Assembly: GCA_913775265.1 (NCBI GenBank)
Contig: CAJYJH010000078.1
Location: 90,342-154,341, forward strand
DNA length: 64,000 nt
Direction of reading: 5' to 3'
Origin: an uncultured Mucilaginibacter sp.
GTDB taxonomy: Bacteria > Bacteroidota > Bacteroidia > Sphingobacteriales > Sphingobacteriaceae
The position numbers were made by a program, and so were the translations under genes. Shown here in pieces: positions 16,788 to 25,866 of the stretch. Under the pieces are notes generated by a model. It saw only the letters and a program-made list of their open reading frames with translations, did no database searches and was not told where the DNA came from. Numbering within the stretch: position 1 is the first letter of the stretch; each line of letters begins with the position of its first letter.

Positions 16788-17372
16788 ATGAGCGAAAGCA
16801 CTGAAACCATAAAAGAATTACTACAAAGCGTGGGCGTTGATAAAGATTATCGCACCGATAGCTTGACCCTGCTTGAAAAAGGCGAATCACGTTACCTGCG
16901 CGATTTAAAACTAAATTTAAATAGTACCCTAACCTCAGAGCATCTAAGCGCTAAAGAATGTGCTCTGTTAGCTTTAAGTACTGCCGTTAACAACAACAAT
17001 AAGCCTCTAACACAATACTTCACTAAATATGCCGAAGAGCAAGGGGCTACCGCAGCCGAAACCGGAGAAGCTGTTGGCTGTGCATCACTGTTAGCGTCGA
17101 ACAATATATTTTACCGTTTCCGTCATTTTACGCAAAAAGAAAAATATACGCAGATCCCGGCACGTATACGTATGCAACTGATGATGAAACCGGTAACAGG
17201 TAAAGAATTTTTTGAATTGATGAGCTTGGCTATTTCGGCGGTTAATGGTTGCGAAATGTGTGTAAACGCGCACGAAGACTCGCTGATTAAATTAGGCACT
17301 ACTGAGGAGCGCATTTTTGATGCTGTGCGTATTGCCTCATTGGTAACTGCTACCGGCAAAGTTATTTATTAA
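16788..17372 (+). CDS. Carboxymuconolactone decarboxylase/AhpD-like reductase
   Basis: A 194-residue all-helical protein. The AhpD active-site pattern is present as C155-E-M-C158 with H162 (NGCEMCVNAHED). AhpD recycles AhpC with electrons from lipoylated dehydrogenase subunits in mycobacteria. Co-location with an AhpC having C-terminal Cys residues supports the same role. The N-terminal half also has a CMD-fold pattern (SAKECALLALSTAVNN), with CMD-fold duplication likely. Terminated by the hairpin at 17395-17433. Confidence 0.88.
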   Translation: MSESTETIKELLQSVGVDKDYRTDSLTLLEKGESRYLRDLKLNLNSTLTSEHLSAKECALLALSTAVNNNNKPLTQYFTKYAEEQGATAAETGEAVGCASLLASNNIFYRFRHFTQKEKYTQIPARIRMQLMMKPVTGKEFFELMSLAISAVNGCEMCVNAHEDSLIKLGTTEERIFDAVRIASLVTATGKVIY

Positions 17373-17394
17373 CTATTTGCCAAGGATTTAAATA

Positions 17395-17433
17395 AAAAAT
17401 GGAGCTGATTTTCGGATCAGCTCCATTTTTTTT
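17395..17433 (+). terminator. Terminator after the ahpD-like gene
   Basis: AAAATGGAGCTGAT/ATCAGCTCCATTTT stem, 6-base loop, then TTTT. Confidence 0.88.
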
Positions 17434-17434
17434 C

Positions 17435-17618
17435 AGGTAATTTGAAATTATTTGCTTTTTAATATATTAAAAGCTAAATTTAAAACCAAGATTAAACACA
17501 CTTAAGGCCAAGTAATTTTATGCTCAACCCTTAGAATTACGGCCTTAGGCGTTAAACAAAACAAATTGATTGTACTTAGTACTTAAAGCCGTTCTGCTGA
17601 CTCCAGAACGGCTTTTTA
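17435..17618 (+). other. Intergenic region with bulged hairpin and a terminator, possible small RNA
   Basis: Between two terminators there is a 13-bp hairpin (TAAGGCC..GTAATT at 17503-17517 with AATTAC..GGCCTTA at 17535-17547, 2-base bulge). About 40 bases later comes a second terminator hairpin. No reading frame is seen. It could be an orphan sRNA, but no consensus promoter is visible upstream. Confidence 0.35.
17587..17618. terminator. Terminator hairpin after the EmrB-like gene
   Basis: AGCCGTTCTG/CAGAACGGCT with a 7-base loop and TTTTT on the plus strand. It lies just past the stop of the leftward efflux operon. Confidence 0.75.
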
Positions 17619-17621
17619 TTT

Positions 17622-19169
17622 TTAGTGTGCATCGGCAGCCGGTTTTAGATTTCTGCGGAATGGCTGCAGGTACAATAGTGGTATCGAGAACAGCATTACC
17701 AAGCCTGTAAGCCAATAAGCATCATCGTAAGTGAGTAACATCGATTGGCGGGTGATAGTGCCTTCTATCGAAGCGTATGCCATCCGTGTAGCATCTGCCA
17801 TGCTACGGCCATGTGCCATAAAATTATGTATGGCACCTTGTAACCGTTGATTAAATGCCGGATTATATTCGTTGATGTTAACTAACAAGTTATTACGGTG
17901 TATACCCTGGCGAATGTGAATGATGGTTGTTAAGGCAGCAATACCAAATGAGCCACCTAACTGGCGCATCATGTTATTTAAACCTGTACCCTGTCCAATC
18001 TCGGCACCTTTTAAGTCGGCAATGGCCAGTGTAGTTAGCGGTACAAACAGCAAAGCCATACCAATACCACGAATGGCTAAAGGCCAAAAGAAATCTCCGC
18101 GGCCGGTGGCCAAAGTTGAGCCGGATAGCATGTGGGTAAACACAAAGAATAAGAACATGCCAATGGTAGCCATAAACTGAGCCGGTATACCTTTATTCAG
18201 CATTTTGCCAATAAATGGCATCATCCCTATAGTAAATAAGCCGCCGGGGAAAAGCAACTCGCCTGTTTGCTGTGCCGAAAAGCCCAGTAACGCCTGGCAG
18301 AATATCGGGAAAACAAACACCGAACCATATAATCCAAAGCCTAAGATGAATGACGTAAACATACCTATCGAGAAACTTCGGTGTCTCATAATGCTAAAGT
18401 TTACGATGGGGTGGTCAGTACTTAATTCGCGCCATATAAAGAGTAATACGCCAATTACGGCGGTTGCTGTAAGCACAGTAATATATGGAGTAGCAAACCA
18501 GTCTTCAGACTCACCTTTTTCCAAAATGGTTTGCAAGCTGCCTACCGCAATGGCAAGTAACGCAATGCCCCACCAGTCAATCGGCTTGTCGCGCCCCTCT
18601 TTGGGCGTCTCGCGTACGAAGGTGTAGGTAAAGAAAGCTGCTAATGCACCTACCGGGATGTTTACATAAAATATCCATGGCCATGAGGCGTGATCGGTAA
18701 TGTAACCACCAATGGTGGGTCCAACGGTTGGGCCTACTACTGCACCTAATCCGAACAGAGCAGTGGCTGTACCCACCTGTTCACGCGGCCAAGTTTCTAA
18801 CAAGATAGCCTGAGAGGTGGAGATTAACCCGCCCCCGGCCATACCCTGTATAATACGGAATATTACCAGCTCTGATAAGCTCGTTGCATTACCACATAAA
18901 AATGAGGCAATAGTAAATATGATGATAGAGGCTAAAAAATAATTTTTTCGGCCAAAAAAGCCACCCAGCCAACCCGACATGGGTAAAATAATTACGTTGG
19001 CTACTGCGTAACCGGTAGTAATCCAGGCCACGTCTTCGAGCGTGGCGCCCAGATTGCCTTGTATGGTTGGCAAGGATACGTTTACAATGGTGGTATCAAT
19101 CAGCTCCAATAATGAAGCTGTAATTACCGTAATGGTAATGATCCACTTTTTAAATCCTACTTCAGCCAT
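17622..19169 (-). CDS. DHA2-family MFS drug exporter, EmrB-like
   Basis: A 515-residue inner-membrane permease. It has about 14 hydrophobic segments and the DHA2 hallmark LELIDTTIVNVSLPTI in the first helix. GRKNYFL in the loop after TM2 and WPWIFYVNIPVG in the middle are also typical. It would pump hydrophobic drugs or toxins using the proton gradient, with the HlyD-like gene immediately upstream as adaptor. The gap to that gene is 6 bases. It is the last gene of the TetR-TolC-EmrA-EmrB operon and ends at the hairpin at 17587-17618. Substrate unknown. Confidence 0.93.
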   Translation of the reverse strand: MAEVGFKKWIITITVITASLLELIDTTIVNVSLPTIQGNLGATLEDVAWITTGYAVANVIILPMSGWLGGFFGRKNYFLASIIIFTIASFLCGNATSLSELVIFRIIQGMAGGGLISTSQAILLETWPREQVGTATALFGLGAVVGPTVGPTIGGYITDHASWPWIFYVNIPVGALAAFFTYTFVRETPKEGRDKPIDWWGIALLAIAVGSLQTILEKGESEDWFATPYITVLTATAVIGVLLFIWRELSTDHPIVNFSIMRHRSFSIGMFTSFILGFGLYGSVFVFPIFCQALLGFSAQQTGELLFPGGLFTIGMMPFIGKMLNKGIPAQFMATIGMFLFFVFTHMLSGSTLATGRGDFFWPLAIRGIGMALLFVPLTTLAIADLKGAEIGQGTGLNNMMRQLGGSFGIAALTTIIHIRQGIHRNNLLVNINEYNPAFNQRLQGAIHNFMAHGRSMADATRMAYASIEGTITRQSMLLTYDDAYWLTGLVMLFSIPLLYLQPFRRNLKPAADAH

Positions 19170-19175
19170 TTAAAT

Positions 19176-20237
19176 TTAGTCTTTGATAGAAACCGAAACA
19201 TTTACGCTCATGCCGGCGCGCAGTTTATCTAAAGTTTCTTTGTTGCCGTTTATTTTAATTTTAACAGGTACGCGTTGTACAACTTTTACGAAGTTACCGG
19301 TAGCATTATCCGGAGGCAGTAAAGAGAAGCGTGCACCGGTAGCAGGCGAGAAGTTATAAACCGCTCCTTCAATGTCTAAGTCAGGAAATGCATCTACTTC
19401 AATTTTAACTTTCTGGCCGTTACGCAGATGCTCTAACTGAGTTTCTTTAAAGTTAGCAGTAACATACAAGCTGTTGTCATTAACTACCGAAAACAAGGTT
19501 TGTCCGGCTTGTACTAACTGGCCCAACTGTACGCTCTTTTTAGAGGTAATACCGCTGGCCGGTGCTTTAATAGTAGTGTAGCTCAACTGTAGTTTAGCAA
19601 AGTCAACATCAGCCTGGCGTTGGTTAACACCAGTATTGGTAACCTTTAATTGTTTACGGGTGGTACCTACTTGTTGCTGAGCAGCTTTATACTGATCAAG
19701 TGCAGCCTGGTAATTAGCTCTGGCCACCTCTAAATCTGATTTAGATTGATCAAATTGTTGTTGTGTGATAGAGCCATCTTTAACCAGGTTAGCGTAACGG
19801 GCATAATCTTTCTGCATTTTTTCGAGCCTTGCTGCAGCTGAGGTTACCTGTGCTTTTGCACTGGCTGCATTAGCTGCTGTGCTGTAAATCTGCGATTCGC
19901 CTACGCCTATGCTGGCGCCTGCACCTTGTTGTGCAGCCTGAGCCTGCTCTAATTTAACCCGGTAATCACGGTCATCAATTTTAACCAGTACCTGACCTTT
20001 GTCTACGTGCTGGTTGTCTTCAAAAAATATACTGTCTACATAACCGCCTACGCGGGCAACCACGGGGCTAATGTCGGCATCAATTTGTGCATCGTCAGTA
20101 TCTTCGTGTTTGGTTGAATAGATATACTCTTTTACACCGAAAATTAAACCTGCAATAATGATGATACCTAATATGATAGGAATAACCCGGTTAGGTTTTT
20201 TCTTCTCTTCGTGCTGAATTTCTTGTTCTTGTGCCAT
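19176..20237 (-). CDS. HlyD/EmrA-family efflux adaptor
   Basis: A 353-residue periplasmic adaptor with one N-terminal membrane helix (about 16-37, PIILGIIIIAGLIFG). A biotinyl-lipoyl half (DEDTDDAQIDADISPVVARVGGYV) precedes a long Ala/Gln-rich coiled coil (about 95-210, QAQAAQQGAG, YQAALDQYKAAQQQ). Then the second lipoyl half and a beta-barrel (APASGITSKKSVQ, LVQAGQTLFSVV) follow. It links the EmrB permease to the TolC channel. It sits between the TolC and EmrB genes with short gaps. Confidence 0.93.
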   Translation of the reverse strand: MAQEQEIQHEEKKKPNRVIPIILGIIIIAGLIFGVKEYIYSTKHEDTDDAQIDADISPVVARVGGYVDSIFFEDNQHVDKGQVLVKIDDRDYRVKLEQAQAAQQGAGASIGVGESQIYSTAANAASAKAQVTSAAARLEKMQKDYARYANLVKDGSITQQQFDQSKSDLEVARANYQAALDQYKAAQQQVGTTRKQLKVTNTGVNQRQADVDFAKLQLSYTTIKAPASGITSKKSVQLGQLVQAGQTLFSVVNDNSLYVTANFKETQLEHLRNGQKVKIEVDAFPDLDIEGAVYNFSPATGARFSLLPPDNATGNFVKVVQRVPVKIKINGNKETLDKLRAGMSVNVSVSIKD

Positions 20238-20266
20238 TGTATTAATAGTAGAATTGTGTTGTTTTA

Positions 20267-21640
20267 TTATTTAGTGAGTTTTCCGGTTGCTTTAAGCAGG
20301 TTGTAATAGGCCAATACTGCATCTGCTTTAGCTAATTCTAAATTGATCTGTGCCTGGTACAGTAATGTTTCGGCATCTGCACGGTCTGTGGCAGAAGCTG
20401 TGGAGTTGGCATACTTAGAAGTTAAAATGCGGTTATTCTCCGTAGCCTGAGCAATAGAGGTTTCGAGCAGTTGGATTTTGTTAACAGCCGTGAGGTAGTT
20501 TTGATAATTCTGGTTAACCTCGTTCTTCACATTATCAACTGTAATGCCTTTTTCAATAACGGTTTGTTCGCGCTGTACGCGGGCTTCGGCAACTTTATTT
20601 TTGTTGCTCCAAAGCGAACCAAAGTTCCAGTTTAAGGCTAAACCTGCGGTTAATGGCGTAATAAACTTACCACCATTAGGGAATGGGTTAGCAGAAGCAT
20701 TTACATAGTACAAACCTGCAGTAGCTGCTAAGGTAGGCAGTTTGTTAGCCTGAACGTTCTTAATATTGGTTTCGGCCACGCGGGTGCGTAAATCAATAGT
20801 ACGTAGTTCCTGTCGGTCGGCTAAGGCAGTGTCTAAGTAATTAGCCAAAGGTGCTACCTGCAAACTGTTACTGGTAATCTGGTCTATGTTAACCTGAGTA
20901 CTTTCAGGTAAGCCTAACAATATGTCCAGGCTGTAGTTAATTACTTTGCGGTTGCTTTCCAATTCAATACCGTTCAGTTCAACGTTAGAGCGTTGCAATT
21001 GAAAACGCAACACATCGTTACGGGTTACTAAACCTTGATCAAAAAAGCGTTGCGCCTGGTGTATCTGCTGGTCAATAGCTTTTAGGTTTTGCTCAACTAC
21101 ACGTTTGCTTTGCAAAACTTTATATAGGTTGTAGTAAGCATTCACTACGTTTAAAGCAATCTGCTCTTTGTCTTTATCGGCATCAAGCTTAGCTACCTGG
21201 ATTAATAGATCGGTTGACTCTTTGGCATAACGCAAACGGCCACCACCATAAATAACTTCCTCAACTGATACTATACCCAGGTTGGCGTTGGCACTCTTAG
21301 GTAAGGTAAATGATGCATCAGGGCCCAAATCCAACCGGTTAGCCGGTATCTGAGCGCGGCTATACATAAAACTGGCGCTACCGGTGGGCAATGCTTGGTC
21401 TTTAGCCTGGTTATACTGAGTTACAGCACGGTCAATTTTAGATTGTGAGTATTTTAATGTTTTGCTGTTTTCTACCCCTAACTTAATGGCTTCATCCAGT
21501 GTAAGGGTGCGGTCCTGTGCGTTGGCGGGATTGCCTAACACCATTGCTGTAAGTACAGCAACAATGCCTGCACGCCAAGGCTTAGTCAGGAGCCTTTTTA
21601 AAGTGTAGTGATTGTCGGTTGTATTAGTGATCGTTGTCAT
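20267..21640 (-). CDS. TolC-family outer-membrane efflux channel
   Basis: A 457-residue outer-membrane factor. The signal peptide ends ANAQ, near residue 41, and LTLDEAIKLGVENS marks the mature start. Two OEP repeats with long helices follow (SKIDRAVTQYNQAKDQ; NKIQLLETSIAQATENN), then the LLYQAQINLELAKAD end segment. The start is ATG 21640; a TTG three codons upstream would overlap the TetR gene by more. The gene overlaps the TetR stop by a few bases, so translation is probably coupled. Confidence 0.92.
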   Translation of the reverse strand: MTTITNTTDNHYTLKRLLTKPWRAGIVAVLTAMVLGNPANAQDRTLTLDEAIKLGVENSKTLKYSQSKIDRAVTQYNQAKDQALPTGSASFMYSRAQIPANRLDLGPDASFTLPKSANANLGIVSVEEVIYGGGRLRYAKESTDLLIQVAKLDADKDKEQIALNVVNAYYNLYKVLQSKRVVEQNLKAIDQQIHQAQRFFDQGLVTRNDVLRFQLQRSNVELNGIELESNRKVINYSLDILLGLPESTQVNIDQITSNSLQVAPLANYLDTALADRQELRTIDLRTRVAETNIKNVQANKLPTLAATAGLYYVNASANPFPNGGKFITPLTAGLALNWNFGSLWSNKNKVAEARVQREQTVIEKGITVDNVKNEVNQNYQNYLTAVNKIQLLETSIAQATENNRILTSKYANSTASATDRADAETLLYQAQINLELAKADAVLAYYNLLKATGKLTK

Positions 21641-22271
21641 TTTCAACAAGTAAATATGCTTTAAGTAATTTTTTCAGGTAATTATTTACCCGGGGTTTTA
21701 GTTTTTCATCAATGTTCTGCGCGTCTTGGGTATCGTAACCTAACATAATGCTGGCAATCTGCGGAGCGTTAACCAACTGGCTCTTGATGCCAAACAGAGT
21801 TGCCACAACCATGTCTGTATCAGTATCTTTGCCAAATTCGCCCTTCTCAATACCCTCATGCAGTATTTTCCTAAATTCCAGAACATTCTGCATTATCATC
21901 TGGATAACTTTATCAGCCAGTTCACCGGTTCGCTTAACAGCCATCTCTTGATGAATTACCTTCTGAAAGCAGTTATTATTAAAAACCCGGTCTAAGTAGG
22001 CATTTACATATTCTTCAACCTTTTGCCACGAGGAGGTATTTTCATTTTTACCAATATCCCTGATTAAGCTATGAAAGGTAGAAGTACGGCGCTCGAATAT
22101 GGCAATCAACAAACCTTCTTTAGAGCCAAAATAGTAGTTAAGCATGGCCATGTTTACGCCTGCCTCGCCCGATATCAACCGGGTAGAGGCACCGTCAAAA
22201 CCATACTCGGCAAATATCCTTTCGGCTACGTCCAAAATATGATCTCTTTTATCAATCTTTTCTTTTTCCAT
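21624..22271 (-). CDS. TetR-family transcriptional regulator of the efflux operon
   Basis: A 215-residue repressor. The N-terminal helix-turn-helix pattern is clear (HILDVAERIFAEYGFDGASTRL... GVNMAMLNYYFGSKEGLL), followed by a ligand-binding all-helical domain. The ATG at 22269-22271 is preferred to an upstream TTG. It is first gene of an operon encoding TolC, EmrA and EmrB, so it probably represses the operon and is induced by a transported compound. A 22-bp palindrome overlapping the predicted promoter, 20 bases upstream, is the likely operator. Confidence 0.92.
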   Translation of the reverse strand: MEKEKIDKRDHILDVAERIFAEYGFDGASTRLISGEAGVNMAMLNYYFGSKEGLLIAIFERRTSTFHSLIRDIGKNENTSSWQKVEEYVNAYLDRVFNNNCFQKVIHQEMAVKRTGELADKVIQMIMQNVLEFRKILHEGIEKGEFGKDTDTDMVVATLFGIKSQLVNAPQIASIMLGYDTQDAQNIDEKLKPRVNNYLKKLLKAYLLVENDNDH

Positions 22272-22286
22272 TACCTTTTCGATGTA

Positions 22287-22294
22287 CAAAGTTA
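22287..22294 (-). promoter_or_regulatory. -7 element of the TetR-efflux operon
   Basis: TAACTTTG on the minus strand matches TAnnTTTG and overlaps the palindromic operator by four bases. The -33 element is not obvious. Confidence 0.55.
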
Positions 22295-22312
22295 ATCAAA
22301 CGATTGATTAAC
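22291..22312. promoter_or_regulatory. Palindromic operator, probable TetR binding site
   Basis: GTTAATCAA, four bases, TTGATTAAC: a perfect 9-bp inverted repeat. Size and symmetry fit a TetR-family operator. It overlaps the predicted -7 element, so binding would block transcription of the TetR-TolC-EmrA-EmrB operon. Confidence 0.7.
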
Positions 22313-22460
22313 CATTAATAAATCTTGTAATGTTTATGTAAAATGGTTGTAATCAAAACTAAAAATGCCGTTATTCATTGACATATTTAAAGCGTAATAG
22401 CTTGGCTTTCTTAATTGTTTTTAATATTTGTACAAATGATACAAGTGTATTCTATTGCTT

Positions 22461-24917
22461 ATGAAAATATTTAAACTACTGCCTTTTCTAATATTATTTG
22501 CGAATGCCGGTTTTGCGCAGACAGCTCCGCCTGCCGATATAGCTACTATAAAACAAGATTTTAAAAAGCTTAATGTCTTGGGCAGTGTACTTTATATTGC
22601 TGCACACCCGGATGATGAAAATACACGCCTGCTGGCTTACCTGGCACAAGAGAAAGGTTACCGCACCGGCTATCTGGCTTTAACGCGTGGCGACGGCGGT
22701 CAAAACCTTATAGGGAATGAGCAAGCCGAACTTTTAGGCCTGATACGTACTCAAGAGTTACTGGCTGCCCGACGGGTAGATGGTGCGGAACAGTTTTTTA
22801 GTCGTGCCAACGACTTTGGTTTTTCAAAAGGACCGGAGGAAACTTTGAAAATATGGGACCGGGATAAAATTTTAGGTGACATGGTATGGGTAATACGTCA
22901 GTTTAAGCCCGATGTAATGATTTGCCGCTTTCCTACAACCGGCGAGGGTGGACACGGGCATCATACGTCATCAGCCATATTAGCGCAGGAAGCATTTACC
23001 GCAGCAGCTGACCCGAAGCGATATCCTGAACAGCTAAAGTACGTACAGCCGTGGCAAGCCAAACGTTTATTATGGAACACCTTTAACTTTGGCAGTGCCA
23101 ACACCACTAGCGAAAGCCAGTTTAAAATTGACGTAGGTGTAAATAACCCCATATTGGGTAAAGGCTACGGTGAATTAGCGGCCGAAAGCCGTTCTAATCA
23201 TAAGTCGCAAGGTTTTGGTTCCGCGCGCCAGCGTGGTCGCGCTTTAGAATATTTTAAAACCATATTAGGTGACGCTCCACAAAACGAGCTACTGGATGGT
23301 GTAACTACTACTTGGCGCCGGGTAAAGGGCGGTGATGATATTGCTGTAAGCTTAGCTGCTATTGTTAAAGGGTTTGACGATAATAATCCGGAAAAATCAG
23401 TTTCGGCATTAGTTGAGTTGCGCAGCAAAATAGAAAAAGTACCAGATGCTTATTGGCGTAGGCAAAAAATTAAGCAAATAGATGAGTTGATAGCGGCCTG
23501 TGCCGGTTTGTGGTTTGAAAGTTACGCTACCGAAGCCAGCTATGCTTTAGGTGATAGCATTACTATTAAGGCTCAGGTTATTGATCGCTATAACGATCTG
23601 GTAAAACTGCAACGCATCAGCATACAAAAACAAACATTAAATTTTGGCAATGCGGGCATTACCATACCTGCCAACCAATTACAGGAAAAATTGATTAAAG
23701 CCTATGCCGCCAGCGTGACGCAACCTTATTGGCTTAGCCAACCGCACAACATTGGCACGTATACTTTAGCTGATGATAAGTTAGCGGGTAATCCCGAAAA
23801 TCCGGACGTATTAAAAGTCACTTACGAATTTATGATTGATGGCAAGACTATCAGTTACGAACGCCGCCTGGCTTATAAATATGTTGACCCGGTAAGGGGA
23901 GAGGTTTATCAGCCTATCGAGATTGCTCCACCATTTACAGCAACTATCGAAAATAAAGTATATGTGTATAGCAATACGCAGCCACAGCAATTGCAGTTAA
24001 AGTTAAAAAGCCTTACTAACGGAGGAGGCAGTGTTAGCATTAAACCGGTGGCAGGCTGGCAAATTACTCCGGCTGCGATCAGCTTTAGCAACAAACATAA
24101 AGGTGACGAGTGGGCCGAAAACTTTACCATTACACCAACTGCGTCAGCTAAAAATAGTGTTGCTCAAGCTATTGTATCGGCTAATGGGCAAACCTTTAAT
24201 ATGGGGCTGCAACGCATCCGGTATGAACATATACCAAATATTACTTTGTTCCCGCCCGCTCAGGCCAAACTGGTGAACCTGGATTTAAAAACGGCCGGTA
24301 AACGCATTGGCTATATTGCCGGTGCGGGCGACCTGATCCCCGAAGCCTTAAGGCAGGTTGGTTATGATGTGCATTTTTTGACTGAAGGCGAAATTACGAA
24401 TACCGATCTGTCTTATTATGATGCGATAGTAACCGGTGTGAGAGCTTATAACGTTGACGCTCGCTTAGCTTTTGAGCAGGCTAAATTAATGGACTATGTA
24501 AAAAATGGTGGTAACCTGGTGGTGCAGTATAATAACTTTGCCGGCTTGGTGATACCGCAAATTGGTCCCTACCCTTTTAATGTGGTCAATCAGCGTGTGA
24601 CAGACGAATTTGCCAAGGTAACCATTACCGATCCGCAAAGTCCATTGTTAAACTACCCTAACAAAATTACGCAGGCTGATTTTGACGGTTGGGTGCAGGA
24701 GCGGGGTTTGTATTTTGTGAGCAATATTGCTCCGGAGTATAAAACTGTTTTCGAAATGAATGATGCCGGTGAGAGCCCAAACAAGGGTTCTTTGATTACT
24801 GCTAATTATGGTAAAGGGCGGTTTACTTACACATCACTGGCATTTTTCAGGCAATTACCTGCAGGTGTGCCGGGTGCGTACAGATTATTTATAAACTTAC
24901 TGAGCAAGCCTAAATAG
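22461..24917 (+). CDS. PIG-L family deacetylase with C-terminal ThuA/GATase-like domain
   Basis: An 818-residue exported protein; the start is ATG 22461 (a TTG two codons earlier is possible) with a signal peptide ending GFAQ. The N-terminal domain carries the LmbE/PIG-L metal motifs AHPDDE (about residue 48) and GHGHHTSS. These enzymes remove acetyl groups from N-acetylglucosaminyl compounds. The C-terminal 250 residues (IGYIAGAGDLIPEALRQVGYDVHF) look like a ThuA or class-I glutamine amidotransferase fold, common in Bacteroidota fusions. Periplasmic sugar or cell-wall processing is inferred; the natural substrate is unknown. Confidence 0.88.
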   Translation: MKIFKLLPFLILFANAGFAQTAPPADIATIKQDFKKLNVLGSVLYIAAHPDDENTRLLAYLAQEKGYRTGYLALTRGDGGQNLIGNEQAELLGLIRTQELLAARRVDGAEQFFSRANDFGFSKGPEETLKIWDRDKILGDMVWVIRQFKPDVMICRFPTTGEGGHGHHTSSAILAQEAFTAAADPKRYPEQLKYVQPWQAKRLLWNTFNFGSANTTSESQFKIDVGVNNPILGKGYGELAAESRSNHKSQGFGSARQRGRALEYFKTILGDAPQNELLDGVTTTWRRVKGGDDIAVSLAAIVKGFDDNNPEKSVSALVELRSKIEKVPDAYWRRQKIKQIDELIAACAGLWFESYATEASYALGDSITIKAQVIDRYNDLVKLQRISIQKQTLNFGNAGITIPANQLQEKLIKAYAASVTQPYWLSQPHNIGTYTLADDKLAGNPENPDVLKVTYEFMIDGKTISYERRLAYKYVDPVRGEVYQPIEIAPPFTATIENKVYVYSNTQPQQLQLKLKSLTNGGGSVSIKPVAGWQITPAAISFSNKHKGDEWAENFTITPTASAKNSVAQAIVSANGQTFNMGLQRIRYEHIPNITLFPPAQAKLVNLDLKTAGKRIGYIAGAGDLIPEALRQVGYDVHFLTEGEITNTDLSYYDAIVTGVRAYNVDARLAFEQAKLMDYVKNGGNLVVQYNNFAGLVIPQIGPYPFNVVNQRVTDEFAKVTITDPQSPLLNYPNKITQADFDGWVQERGLYFVSNIAPEYKTVFEMNDAGESPNKGSLITANYGKGRFTYTSLAFFRQLPAGVPGAYRLFINLLSKPK

Positions 24918-24933
24918 GAAAAAAATATCTGTT

Positions 24934-24984
24934 AAAAAGCCTGTATTTTATTATACTAGATGTCTGTAAAATACAGGCTTTTTT
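24934..24984. terminator. Bidirectional terminator between convergent genes
   Basis: AAAAAGCCTGTATTTTA/TAAAATACAGGCTTTTT stem with a 16-base loop. Confidence 0.8.
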
Positions 24985-24999
24985 ATGAAATAAAAAAAT

Positions 25000-25866
25000 C
25001 TATTCCTGAACCTGGATATGATTACGGGTGATGATGAAATGCAGTAAGTCATCAATAGGATGGCGCATAATTTTACCAACAGAGATGCCGTTTTCTTCAC
25101 ACAATGCTTTTAGTTCTTCGCGGAAGAAGTAAGCAATAGAGCCTACAAAATGGCAAACGTGCTGATGATATTCAGGATAAGATTTAATGTTGATATCAAT
25201 AAAATCCAGTAGCCCCTTTCGCAGTAAATTTTTACCGTATTCGGTATCCTTAATTACCGACATAAAGCTGGCAAATGAGGCCAGGTAAGAATTGGCTTTA
25301 CGCTTAAAATATACGTTGTTTATAACTTCGTTTTTGGTTAGATGGTAGGCTTCTTTAAACTGCGCCTGTATCTCAGCAGGCATCACGCCGTATAAGTATT
25401 GCGTAATTAATGCCTTGCCAAACCAGGTGCCCGATCCTTCATCACCCAGGATATAACCTAAGCCATGTTTGCCTGCTGCTACCTCTTCGCCATCAAAAAA
25501 CGAAATATTGGAGCCGGTTCCTAATACACAAACCAAGCCTTTATGACTGCCGCAGGTAGCATAAGCCGAGCCCAGCAAATCACTGTCTACACTAACAAAA
25601 GCACGTGGAAATAGCTGCGTGAGGGCATTAGAGATTACCTCGCGTTTATCCGGACTGGAACAGCCTGCGCCGAAAAAGTAAATCTCATCGATCAGTGGAA
25701 AATGGTTAACCATTACCGGGGCATCTTCCTGTATAATTTTTACGATTTCCTTTTCGGACAAAAAGTAGGGATTTAAGCCGCCTGTATTAAATTTGACCGG
25801 CTTTTGCTTATCTGACGCCAGCACCCAGTCGGTTTTTGAAGATCCGCTATCGGCTACTAATATCAT
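25000..25866 (-). CDS. N-acetylglucosamine kinase (BadF/BadG ATPase family)
   Basis: A 288-residue ASKHA-fold kinase. It has the phosphate-1 motif DSGSSKTDW near the N-terminus, then VLGTGSN (phosphate-2) and GYILGDEGSGTWFG. These features match GlcNAc kinases of the BadF/BadG/BcrA family, which phosphorylate GlcNAc at C6 for amino-sugar recycling. The start codon overlaps the stop of the upstream response-regulator gene by ATGA, so the two are probably translationally coupled. NagA is encoded elsewhere in the window (59709). Other hexosamine substrates are possible. Confidence 0.85.
   Translation of the reverse strand: MILVADSGSSKTDWVLASDKQKPVKFNTGGLNPYFLSEKEIVKIIQEDAPVMVNHFPLIDEIYFFGAGCSSPDKREVISNALTQLFPRAFVSVDSDLLGSAYATCGSHKGLVCVLGTGSNISFFDGEEVAAGKHGLGYILGDEGSGTWFGKALITQYLYGVMPAEIQAQFKEAYHLTKNEVINNVYFKRKANSYLASFASFMSVIKDTEYGKNLLRKGLLDFIDINIKSYPEYHQHVCHFVGSIAYFFREELKALCEENGISVGKIMRHPIDDLLHFIITRNHIQVQE

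Noticed and set aside
17920-18627. Long plus-strand frames over the EmrB gene
   Set aside because: Antisense shadows of the exporter gene; composition is Pro/Lys rich with no domain.
22287-22289. TTG start for the TetR gene
   Set aside because: It lies inside the predicted -7 element; the ATG 18 bases downstream fits the family N-terminus.
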